From positions 1 through 6,396 of the forward strand of contig JBAPTR010000027.1 in the NCBI GenBank assembly GCA_049282265.1: 6,396 nucleotides of DNA. Direction: 5' to 3'. Positions 1 to 6,351 of the stretch are shown in pieces. Position numbers and translations under genes: made by a program. How positions within the stretch are numbered: position 1 is the stretch's first letter; each line of letters starts with the position of its first letter. Source of the DNA: CAYUCJ01 sp049282265 (GTDB lineage Bacteria > Desulfobacterota > DSM-4660 > Desulfatiglandales > Desulfatiglandaceae). Under the pieces are notes generated by a model. The model was not told the DNA's origin and did not search any database. It saw only the letters and a program-made list of their open reading frames with translations.

Positions 1-399
1 TAACCACGGGGAGGCCCGGGTCACTCCTTTCCGGCGGGAATATATCTTGCCTCAGCGCTTAAGAACGGTGCCAATATTCTGCGTGTGGTCCTAAGCCAAG
101 TCATCCCCTCCTTCAGTCCAATCGCACCTGGTCCGACGCGCCTGTCCGGCGCAATAATCACTGGGGCATCGCATCTAAGCAACTCCGGCGTCCCCGATAT
201 TCCCTTTCGGAAACGAGTCCCCCGTGCCTCCCTTGAGGTATGCGAAAGATTGTAAAGATCGGCCGATTGGACAAAATTGTCATGGTCGTTAGGCCCGGCG
301 AGGTCTTTACCTGCAGGGATATAAACCTCTTTTTTGCATTTCTTGGAACTTTTCAGCGTCCCGCTTGTCTATTGAACCAAAACCGCAAAAACCAGACAC
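1..399. other. Left-edge region with no convincing gene
   Basis: All frames are broken by stops and I recognise no protein, tRNA or structured RNA. What can be seen: a short hairpin at 138-152 (GCGCC / GGCGC, 5-nt loop, no T-run after it on either strand); a GACAA/TTGTC inverted repeat at 270-281; and a 58-codon frame from ATG 240 whose TGA at 414-416 overlaps the ATG at 413. A 27-codon frame starting at 104 on the minus strand has a GGAGG-like stretch too close to its ATG. No good sigma-70 promoter for the gene at 413 was found; a TATAAA at 320-325 has no matching -35 box. The stretch could be a leader or decayed DNA. Confidence 0.5.
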
Positions 400-404
400 G
401 GAGG
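400..404 (+). promoter_or_regulatory. Ribosome binding site of the VIT/vWA gene
   Basis: GGAGG, 8 nt before ATG 413. It decides the start: the frame is open further upstream to a TTG at 365, but the 16 extra residues are polar and would bury a clear signal peptide that begins at M encoded by 413. Confidence 0.8.
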
Positions 405-412
405 AAAACGCT

Positions 413-2770
413 ATGAAGACCAGAATCAGAATTGTCGCAGCATCCATTATCACCATTCTCGTTCTTGTATCCGGAACCCTGCAGGCTCAGGAAAAAACAG
501 ATCTGAACAAGACCCTATCCCCCTTTTTTTTCGTCCGGAGTGACGATCCCGATACGGATCGACTTCCATTGAAGTCAACCGAGGTGAAGGTGAACGTCGC
601 AGGCGTGATTGCCGATGTGGTGGTCACCCAGACCTATAGGAACGAGGGGAAAAGGCCGCTGGAGGCCATTTACATCTTTCCCGCATCCACCAGGGCCGCG
701 GTCTACGGCATGAAGATGACCATCGGAGAAAGGACCATTGCCGCCAAGATCCGAAAAAGGGACGAAGCCAGGAGGGCCTATGAGCAGGCCAGGAGAGAGG
801 GGAAGACGGCATCACTCCTGGAACAGCAGAGGCCGAATGTCTTCCAGATGAACGTGGCCAATATCCTGCCCGGTGATGTCGTCAGGGTTGAACTGAGATA
901 CACGGAATTGCTGATCCCGGAAGACAAGGTTTACGCATTCGTCTACCCCACCGTGGTGGGTCCCCGTTATTCGGATCAACCAGGCAAGGCGGTGCCTGCC
1001 TCGGAGCAGTGGGTTCGAAACCCCTACCTGCACGAAGGCGAGCCACCGACCTATCGCTTTGACATCCAGCTCAACCTATCGGCCGGCCTCCCCATTGAGG
1101 CTTTAACCTGCCCGTCGCACCGGGTTCACACGGTCTATGAAGGCCCTAAGCGAGCCTCAATCCGGCTGGACCCTGCGGAAAATTTTGGAGGCAACCGGGA
1201 TTTCATCATGCAATACAAGCTTGCCGGCAAGCGGGTGGATTCTGGCCTTCTTCTCTATGAGGGAGAAACAGAGAACTTCTTTCTGGCCATACTCCAGCCT
1301 CCGGAGAGGGTGATGGAGCGGCAGATCCCCCCCAGGGAGTATATCTTCATCGTCGACATCTCCGGGTCCATGCACGGATTTCCGCTGACTGTTTCGAAAA
1401 GGCTCCTGAAGGACCTGATCGGCAACCTCCGGCCCTACGATCAGTTCAATGTCCTGCTCTTTGCAGGGGGATCCAGCGTCCTCTCGAACCGTTCCCTTCC
1501 GGCGACTGCGGCAAACGTGAGGCGGGCGATTCATATGATCGAACAACAAAGAGGGGGCGGTGGGACCAGACTCCTTCCCGCCCTGAAAAGAGCCCTTGCC
1601 CTCCCGCGGGTAGAAGGGGTTTCCAGAACCGTGGTAGTTGCGACGGATGGATACGTGGCCGTGGAAAAGGAGGCCTTTGATCTGATCCGCAACCATCTCG
1701 GAGAGGCCAATGTATTCACCTTCGGTATAGGATCCAGCGTCAACCGCTACATCATCGAAGGGATGGCGAGGGTTGGGATGGGTGAACCCTTTGTCGTCAC
1801 CAGGCCGCAGGAGGCTGAGGGGGCTGCCGCAAGATTCAGGAAACTCATCCAAACGCCTGTGCTGACCGGCATAAAGATGAATTTCGGGAGTTTTGAAGCC
1901 TATGATGTGGAGCCTCGAAGCATTCCGGACGTAATGGCCGAACGACCGGTTATCGTTTTCGGGAAATGGCGGGGAAGACCAAAGGGACGCATCAGGATAG
2001 AAGGCATCACAGGGGAATCCCGTTATACGCGCGAAATTGACGTGGCCGGGACCAAGCCCTTGAAATCCAATGCCGCACTTCGTTATCTGTGGGCAAGGTA
2101 TCGGATTGGACTGCTTTCAGACTACGGCAGGATCACGAAAGACGGGGAAATCGTCAGAGAGGTGACCAGTCTCGGTTTGACCTATAACCTCATGACCGCC
2201 TACACCTCCTTTGTGGCCATTGATTCCAGACCCCGCCTCAATGGGGAAACGGCGACAACCGTAAGGCAGCCTCTTCCCTTGCCGCGAGGGGTCTCCAACC
2301 TGGCCGTCGGCCAAGCGGGGGATGCCTGCAAGTCCCGACCCGTTGCCTTTCCCGCGTTCGCCCCGGAAGAAAGGGTGCGCAGGACTTATAAGAAAGAGGT
2401 GGATCTGGCGGAAGAGAGTGCAGCCATAGAAGATGTGGGGGACAAAGTGCAGTTGGAGATGAAACAGGTGAAGGTGTCAGAAGGGCTTTCCAAAAGCCAA
2501 ATCCTGAATTACCTGCAGAAAAACAGTGCCCGGATTGAGCAATGCCTTGCAAACGCTCTTTCATCAAAAAGCAAACGTAAGTTCCAGATACTGGTAAACC
2601 TGGAGCTGGATGCCGGCGGTATGGTGGTCAGTGCAAATGTCGTCCGGGACACGGCCGGAGATAAAGTCCTTGAGTCCTGTTTTTTGAATGTCCTCAGACA
2701 ATTGAAATTTTCCCTTTCAGGAGATATGAAAAAGGGAACAGTAACCATTTTGTTCAGCTTGAAGATATAA
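413..2770 (+). CDS. Exported VIT and vWA domain protein with AgmX/PglI-type C-terminal domain
   Basis: This gene encodes a 785-residue protein of unknown precise role, resembling inter-alpha-trypsin-inhibitor-like VIT/vWA proteins. Residues 1-25 form a signal peptide (MKTRIRI, hydrophobic core, likely cleavage LQA|QE). A VIT domain spans about 50-165. A vWA domain spans about 309-480, with MIDAS residues DISGS at 315-319, Thr385 in GGTR and TDG at 411-413, so metal-dependent adhesion is plausible. The family-typical segment TAYTSFVAID and QPLPLPRGVSNLAVG follows at about 595-633. A low-complexity charged linker leads to a C-terminal domain (about 690-785) with spaced cysteines C711 and C756, resembling the AgmX/PglI (myxo_SS_tail) domain, a TonB-C-like fold. 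There is no LPXTG-like sorting signal and no C-terminal membrane helix, so the mature protein is probably periplasmic or surface-associated. The gene converges on glcD with an 87-bp gap holding no clear terminator. The domain calls are strong; the function is not known. Confidence 0.93.
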   Translation: MKTRIRIVAASIITILVLVSGTLQAQEKTDLNKTLSPFFFVRSDDPDTDRLPLKSTEVKVNVAGVIADVVVTQTYRNEGKRPLEAIYIFPASTRAAVYGMKMTIGERTIAAKIRKRDEARRAYEQARREGKTASLLEQQRPNVFQMNVANILPGDVVRVELRYTELLIPEDKVYAFVYPTVVGPRYSDQPGKAVPASEQWVRNPYLHEGEPPTYRFDIQLNLSAGLPIEALTCPSHRVHTVYEGPKRASIRLDPAENFGGNRDFIMQYKLAGKRVDSGLLLYEGETENFFLAILQPPERVMERQIPPREYIFIVDISGSMHGFPLTVSKRLLKDLIGNLRPYDQFNVLLFAGGSSVLSNRSLPATAANVRRAIHMIEQQRGGGGTRLLPALKRALALPRVEGVSRTVVVATDGYVAVEKEAFDLIRNHLGEANVFTFGIGSSVNRYIIEGMARVGMGEPFVVTRPQEAEGAAARFRKLIQTPVLTGIKMNFGSFEAYDVEPRSIPDVMAERPVIVFGKWRGRPKGRIRIEGITGESRYTREIDVAGTKPLKSNAALRYLWARYRIGLLSDYGRITKDGEIVREVTSLGLTYNLMTAYTSFVAIDSRPRLNGETATTVRQPLPLPRGVSNLAVGQAGDACKSRPVAFPAFAPEERVRRTYKKEVDLAEESAAIEDVGDKVQLEMKQVKVSEGLSKSQILNYLQKNSARIEQCLANALSSKSKRKFQILVNLELDAGGMVVSANVVRDTAGDKVLESCFLNVLRQLKFSLSGDMKKGTVTILFSLKI

Positions 2771-2857
2771 TGACTTTGTGGAAACCTGGTTTACGCTGCA
2801 AGCGGCAGCCTATGAGCAACGAAGAGGATGAGAACCTGACAATCTTTTTCAGATGGA

Positions 2858-4234
2858 TCAATCCAGTCCCATCTTTCCCGGGTTCAGTATGTTGTTGGGA
2901 TCCAAGGCCTTCTTGATTGCGCGCATGGTCCTGAGTTCAACGGGATCGTGTTCCAACGGCATGAACCTGGCCTTAGTGATGCCTATTCCATGCTCGCCGG
3001 TCAGTGTTCCGCCCATATCACAGGCCAGCTTGTGGAGGTCGAAAAGGACCTCCTCCAGCCGTTCCACCTGATCCGGGTCGTCCCGGTCGTAAATGACGTT
3101 CGGATGAAAATTGCCTCCCCCCGCGTGACCGAAATTGAGGATCAGGAACCCGTGTCTTCTTGCTATATCATGAACAGCGTGAAGGAACTCCGCTATCCTG
3201 CTCATGGGCACGGTGACATCCTCGGATGCATAAGATGGGCTCACCTTTGCCATAAGGCCCCCCAAGGACTTGCGAACCGCCCACATTTTTTCGATCTCCC
3301 CCTCCGATTTCGCCGTCTTCACCTCCCGGGCATTGCATTCCTTGAAAGAGGCCACCAACCGCTCAAGCTGGTGGTGAACATCTTCAGGAGTCTGCCCATC
3401 CGTCTCCGCCAGGATCATCGCCTCCACGGGAGGAAGATCGAAGTCGGCATGTTTTCTTAAGGCCTCGATGGCGTTCGCATCTATGAACTCCAGGACACTG
3501 GGGGTAACCTCGGAGTGCATGATGAGCGTTACGGCCTCGCCGGCATCCTCCAGCCTGTCGAAGACGGCGGTTGCCGCAGCCCTTTCGGTGGGCTTCGGGG
3601 ATATCTTGATCGTAATTTCACTCGCTATCCCCAATGTGCCTTCAGAACCGACCATGAGCCGGGTGAGGTCATATCCTGAAGAACACTTCATGGTATTGGC
3701 CCCGGTACGCATCACCGCTCCATCTGCCAGGACAACCTCAAGCCCGAGAACATAATCCCGGGTGGTGCCGTATTTGGCGCCGTGAAGTCCCCCTGCGTTT
3801 GTCCCCACATTGCCCCCGATGGTGCACGCCTTTCCGCTGGCAGGATCAGGGGGGTAAAAGAAATCATCCGGCTCCAAGGCACGTTGAAGGTCATCGTATA
3901 CAACTCCCGGTTGAACCACCGCCAACCGGTCCGGTATGCTGATCCGGAGGATCCGGTTCATACGGGTGAGGTCGAGGATGATGCCCCCCTTCAGGGGAAC
4001 GGAAAGGCCTGAAAGACCCGTGCCGGCACCCCGGGGGGCGACAGGGATGCCCTCCTGATTCGCCAGGGCGAGGATTCTGGATATTTCATCCGTTGTTTCA
4101 GGCCACGCCGCGCAATCGGGCCTGCTAGTGAATTCGGAGGCATCGTAGGAATAGGATACAAGGTCTATCAGATGGGCCGTGTATCTCTCCGCACCCACAA
4201 TGTCAATCAGTTCCTTTTCGATTTTTTCTTCCAT
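2858..4234 (-). CDS. glcD: FAD-linked glycolate oxidase subunit GlcD / D-lactate dehydrogenase-like
   Basis: The 458-residue product is of normal length for the GlcD/DLD family, which oxidises D-2-hydroxy acids such as glycolate or D-lactate with FAD and passes electrons to a quinone, an Fe-S partner or an electron-transfer flavoprotein. The PCMH-type FAD-binding domain covers about 38-215: PRGAGTGLSG at 67-76, TIGGNVGTNAGG at 138-149 and GSEGTLG at 196-202. The FAD-oxidase C-terminal domain follows, with the metal/substrate-site motifs GHAGGGNFHPN (H370, H377) and GEHGIG (E414, H415), ending in the typical DPNNILNPGKM. The start is supported by AAAGGAG at 4245-4251, 10 nt before the ATG. No GlcE, GlcF or other Fe-S partner lies in the window; the upstream neighbour, 47 bp away, is an antitoxin gene on the same strand with no hairpin between. 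Substrate (glycolate, D-lactate or D-2-hydroxyglutarate) cannot be decided from sequence. Confidence 0.93.
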   Translation of the reverse strand: MEEKIEKELIDIVGAERYTAHLIDLVSYSYDASEFTSRPDCAAWPETTDEISRILALANQEGIPVAPRGAGTGLSGLSVPLKGGIILDLTRMNRILRISIPDRLAVVQPGVVYDDLQRALEPDDFFYPPDPASGKACTIGGNVGTNAGGLHGAKYGTTRDYVLGLEVVLADGAVMRTGANTMKCSSGYDLTRLMVGSEGTLGIASEITIKISPKPTERAAATAVFDRLEDAGEAVTLIMHSEVTPSVLEFIDANAIEALRKHADFDLPPVEAMILAETDGQTPEDVHHQLERLVASFKECNAREVKTAKSEGEIEKMWAVRKSLGGLMAKVSPSYASEDVTVPMSRIAEFLHAVHDIARRHGFLILNFGHAGGGNFHPNVIYDRDDPDQVERLEEVLFDLHKLACDMGGTLTGEHGIGITKARFMPLEHDPVELRTMRAIKKALDPNNILNPGKMGLD

Positions 4235-4281
4235 CTATTGACTGCTCCTTTCACACTTCATCGGGGAAAGACGGTAGCCTT

Positions 4282-4617
4282 TTAGGATTCGGCCCCAGTG
4301 TCAGGAGCATCAACTCTCCTTTTTCCCTTTTTCGGGGCGATTCGAAATAAACCACGCTCTAAAGAAATTTGTCTGGCAAGGTGGGTTTTTGCCAAACTCT
4401 GGTATGGCACATCTTTTTTATTTGCAAGGGTCTTTAATTCAGCAAGCATACCCTCAGGAAGCCGAATCGATATTGATTTTACTGATGGTTTTAACTTGGG
4501 AAAAGATGCCCTCTTAAAATCCTTTGTATCAAAATAATCAAGTGGAGAATGGGTGACCCAAAATTCTCGCTCCTCATCCTCATTTTTAAAAACGGGAATC
4601 GCATTATCCTTTTTCAT
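4282..4617 (-). CDS. brnA: CopG-type (ribbon-helix-helix) antitoxin of the BrnT toxin
   Basis: The 111-residue product matches the CopG-type antitoxin family that partners BrnT (the PF12441 kind). The N-terminal toxin-facing segment carries the signature NEDEEREFW at 12-20 followed by DYFD. A ribbon-helix-helix DNA-binding unit follows: strand KSISIRLP at 47-54, helix EGMLAELKTLANKK at 55-68, then PYQSLAKTHLARQI at 71-84. A basic tail (KKGKRR, about 96-101) ends the protein. Such antitoxins bind and block the toxin and repress their own operon. The gene overlaps the end of brnT by 14 bases, and it has its own ribosome site, GAGG at 4628-4631, 10 nt before the ATG. Base composition is AT-richer than its neighbours. 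In canonical brnTA pairs the antitoxin is named BrnA, though the original BrnA belongs to a different sequence family, so the symbol is by role. Confidence 0.88.
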   Translation of the reverse strand: MKKDNAIPVFKNEDEEREFWVTHSPLDYFDTKDFKRASFPKLKPSVKSISIRLPEGMLAELKTLANKKDVPYQSLAKTHLARQISLERGLFRIAPKKGKRRVDAPDTGAES

Positions 4618-4903
4618 CGTAGAATTTCCTCTCTTTCTTATTCATCTCCCTGGAGGGAGTGACTCTAATCAGGTTGCCCCTTTCTGTGAATATCACAATA
4701 AGATGACGATCAGCATCTGTTTTGCCAAAGGCAGCCCAGCGGTTTTCAGAGATTGAGTGCTTCGGGTCATCAAGAACCAGAAGGGGTCTATCAAAAAATA
4801 CCTGCTCACATTCCCAGTTTTCCACATCATGCTTGATGAGGTTTTTATCGATATTGCCTTGGTCCCGCTCGAAACCGATAAGATGGGCAAATTCCTCTTC
4901 CAT
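4604..4903 (-). CDS. brnT: BrnT family toxin (DUF497), type II toxin-antitoxin
   Basis: With the ATG at 4903 the product is 99 residues, the usual BrnT length; a TTG nine bases upstream is possible but less likely. BrnT toxins are small RelE-fold ribonucleases that cleave RNA and stop translation until neutralised. Family hallmarks are all present in order: FERDQGNIDKN at 11-21, KHDV at 24-27, EQVFFD at 33-38, ENRWAAFG at 53-60, DRHLIVIFTERG at 65-76, and the C-terminal IRVTPSREMNKKERKFY at 79-95. Nothing looks truncated, so the toxin should be active. The toxin-first order and the 14-base overlap with the antitoxin gene are typical of brnTA operons. No Shine-Dalgarno sequence is visible before the ATG, which contrasts with the good site before brnA. 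Confidence 0.9.
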   Translation of the reverse strand: MEEEFAHLIGFERDQGNIDKNLIKHDVENWECEQVFFDRPLLVLDDPKHSISENRWAAFGKTDADRHLIVIFTERGNLIRVTPSREMNKKERKFYDEKG

Positions 4904-4913
4904 TGGCAACAAC

Positions 4914-4940
4914 GGTATATGGCCATAATATACATGTCAA
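4914..4940 (-). promoter_or_regulatory. Candidate promoter of the brnTA operon
   Basis: On the minus strand a perfect TTGACA (-35) lies at 4940-4935. A -10-like TATACC (4 of 6 matches) lies at 4919-4914, with a 15-nt spacer that is shorter than the ideal 17. Transcription would then begin close to 4907, almost at the brnT ATG. The -35 box is convincing; the -10 box is only fair. Confidence 0.45.
4918..4927. promoter_or_regulatory. Palindromic candidate operator for BrnA autoregulation
   Basis: TATGGCCATA is a perfect 10-bp palindrome, lying between the TTGACA box and the brnT start and overlapping the candidate -10 region. A looser repeat, GTATAT (4915-4920) and ATATAC (4928-4933), encloses it. 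Ribbon-helix-helix antitoxins normally bind short palindromes in their own promoters, and this is where such a site would be expected. Binding itself is inferred. Confidence 0.45.
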
Positions 4941-5122
4941 ATTTTTTAATGAGGTTGTGGGATTCATCGGGCTCTTGAGAACCTTCCAAAGATAGGAGGA
5001 AATCATCGGCCTGCTCAAAAGCCTTCGAAAAAACGGGGGTTTTCCTCATCACCGGTGCCATGCCGGTCTGCTCATGGCCTAGGTCGCCTTCATTTCACAG
5101 GCATCCTGGAAATTCAGGCCGC

Positions 5123-5845
5123 TTATGCCTTTTCGATGGGAAACGTTAGCTGCGCACCGAACCAGCCGATGACCGTCACGATGGGCAGAAAAGACAAAAC
5201 CAGCAGGAGATAAACGAACCCGACCCCGCTGAGATTATCCAAGACGCCCGGCACCTTCAGCCGCCAGATAAACGATATGATTGCCAGGATAAGCATCACA
5301 GATGAAAGCCGTTTTTTAATGCGTACGGCTCGGATCGGACGTGAAAGGTAATTCAGCCACCAGGTATATAACCCCGTCAGGATGGTGATGATTGTAAAAA
5401 AGATACCGGCCCCCAGACAATGCAGGGCCGTCAGCTCAAAAGACTTTAGGCCGGTAATGAGATAAAGCACATTAAAAACCGTGGTAGAAAACATGAAGAC
5501 AATCGGAAAATGAACCGTCATTGGATGGGGATGCCGCCGCAGCATGGGGTAGTGTTCCAGAAGCCATGACAACACTGCCGGCATATCAACCTCGGTCTCC
5601 TTTTGTTGTTTCAAGACACCTGCCTGCGGAAACCTTTCCAGTACTTCAGGACCATGCGGTGCGGCCTTGATATCCGTGCTGAGATCGGCTCCGGCGTGGT
5701 GCCGCTTCATGTGCAGGCCGCCCTTCCAGCGGCTGCTTTCGCTGAGATCGTAGACCTTTCCCTGGTGGGCAATGTAAATCGGACTTCCATTTTCGCCGTT
5801 GAATTTTGTCAGCTCTTCCGAATCAAATTCCTTCATATTTTTCAC
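5123..5845 (-). CDS. Cytochrome b5 domain fused to a DUF2231-like four-helix membrane domain
   Basis: This 240-residue protein has two parts. Residues about 4-80 form a small bacterial cytochrome b5-like heme-binding domain (IYIAHQGKVYDLS, then WKGGLHMKRHHAGADLS and APHGPEVLERF). By comparison with cytochrome b5, H45 and H64 are the likely axial heme ligands. Residues about 100-235 contain four predicted membrane helices (about 109-132, 138-162, 180-196, 207-230) and begin with HPHPMTVHFPIV, the signature of the DUF2231 family; H105, H107 and H112 may also bind heme. It is likely an inner-membrane electron carrier, with redox partners unknown. A GTG start at 5845 is preferred over the ATG at 5836 because of the ribosome site position. 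It faces away from the dedA fragment; its downstream end runs toward brnT with no clear terminator. Domain identity is confident; function is inferred. Confidence 0.88.
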   Translation of the reverse strand: MKNMKEFDSEELTKFNGENGSPIYIAHQGKVYDLSESSRWKGGLHMKRHHAGADLSTDIKAAPHGPEVLERFPQAGVLKQQKETEVDMPAVLSWLLEHYPMLRRHPHPMTVHFPIVFMFSTTVFNVLYLITGLKSFELTALHCLGAGIFFTIITILTGLYTWWLNYLSRPIRAVRIKKRLSSVMLILAIISFIWRLKVPGVLDNLSGVGFVYLLLVLSFLPIVTVIGWFGAQLTFPIEKA

Positions 5846-5850
5846 CCGTT

Positions 5851-5856
5851 TCCTTT
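5851..5856 (-). promoter_or_regulatory. Ribosome binding site choosing the GTG start of the b5-DUF2231 gene
   Basis: AAAGGA on the minus strand ends 5 nt before GTG 5845. The in-frame ATG at 5836 would be 14 nt away, too far for efficient pairing. The GTG adds only three residues (MKN). Confidence 0.6.
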
Positions 5857-5951
5857 CAAATGCTCAGTAGCAGTTTCAAAATTCCACAACCCATTCCATT
5901 TCATCATAGTGGACAACACCGAGGCCGCCATATATTGTGGCGCTTTCCTCC

Positions 5952-5980
5952 TTGACTCACAAGGACAATTTCTCTACACT
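5952..5980 (+). promoter_or_regulatory. Candidate sigma-70 promoter of the truncated DedA gene
   Basis: TTGACT (5952-5957, 5 of 6 matches), an exact 17-nt spacer, then TACACT (5975-5980, 4 of 6 matches). The leader to ATG 6023 would be about 36 nt. A CGCCA/TGGCG inverted repeat with a 7-nt spacer sits just upstream at 5926-5942. A second -35-like TTGACA at 5985 has no -10 partner at a usable distance. Confidence 0.45.
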
Positions 5981-6022
5981 TTTCTTGACAAAGCAAGGTC
6001 TTATCAAAAGAAATAATCAACC

Positions 6023-6172
6023 ATGGCTGATCGAATCATAAATATGATCCTGCCTGCAATCCGGCATCTTCAAATGTTTGGGTACTGGGTGGCCTTTTTT
6101 ACCGCACTGCTTGAAACCACGATCGGGATCGGCTTGATTCTGCCGGGGTCAACACTGATTCTTTTTCTCGGA
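6023..6172 (+). pseudogene. DedA family membrane protein, N-terminal fragment only
   Basis: About 50 codons from ATG 6023 encode the start of a DedA/SNARE-associated-type inner-membrane protein, a family of roughly 200 residues linked to lipid transport and membrane homeostasis. Visible hallmarks are YWVAFFTALLETTIGIG (about 21-37) and the re-entrant LPGSTLILFLG (about 40-50). After that, where DedA proteins continue with a hydrophobic stretch, the sequence turns into the antisense of an IS1380-type transposase gene, and the frame runs on as nonsense to 6355. Three quarters of the protein is missing from this window. The start lacks a strong ribosome site (only AAAGAAA-like purines), but a plausible promoter lies upstream. 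The family call rests on a short stretch, so moderate confidence. Confidence 0.7.
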
Positions 6173-6351
6173 AAAACATGTCCACTCGCCAAATACCCGG
6201 CTCCACTACCAGGACCGGGGAGATACCTGTCAAGAGCCTTGTTCAGGCCAAGACCTACCGCAAACTCACCCAAAAGCGCCAGTCCCGGATGCGATGTGAT
6301 CAGATCATTTGTCATTTCCAGCTTGAAAGGAAGTACCGTTTGTTTTATCAT
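6169..6351 (-). pseudogene. IS1380-family transposase, 5' fragment
   Basis: Reading leftward from ATG 6351, about 61 codons give a typical IS1380-family transposase N-terminus: TVLPFKLEMTNDLITSHPGLALL (LPFK at 7-10, TSHPGLALL at 19-27), EFAVGLGL, then DRYLPGPGSGAGY at 41-53. A strong ribosome site, GAGGTGAG at 6365-6358, lies 6 nt before the start. Similarity stops near HVFP at about residue 58-61. The catalytic DDE residues, which lie further on, are absent, and the frame continues into the antisense of the dedA fragment. The product cannot be an active transposase. Identification comes from recognising the family's conserved N-terminal pattern. Confidence 0.8.

Noticed and set aside
365..412. 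Upstream TTG start for the VIT/vWA gene
   Set aside because: The added residues are polar and precede a clear signal peptide; GGAGG at 400-404 fits the ATG at 413.
1157..1852. 231-codon open frame on the minus strand
   Set aside because: It lies wholly inside the VIT/vWA gene on the opposite strand; its composition is an antisense shadow and no family is recognisable.
2795..2809. Possible terminator hairpin (GCTGC / GCAGC) after the VIT/vWA gene
   Set aside because: The stem is only 5 bp and is not followed by a T-run on either strand.
2948..3460. 170-codon open frame on the plus strand
   Set aside because: Fully antisense to conserved GlcD coding sequence, with no ribosome site or recognisable domain.
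5057..5078. GCCATG / CATGGC inverted repeat downstream of the b5-DUF2231 gene
   Set aside because: 6-bp arms with a 10-nt loop and no T-run; it is not a convincing terminator and no binding role is suggested.
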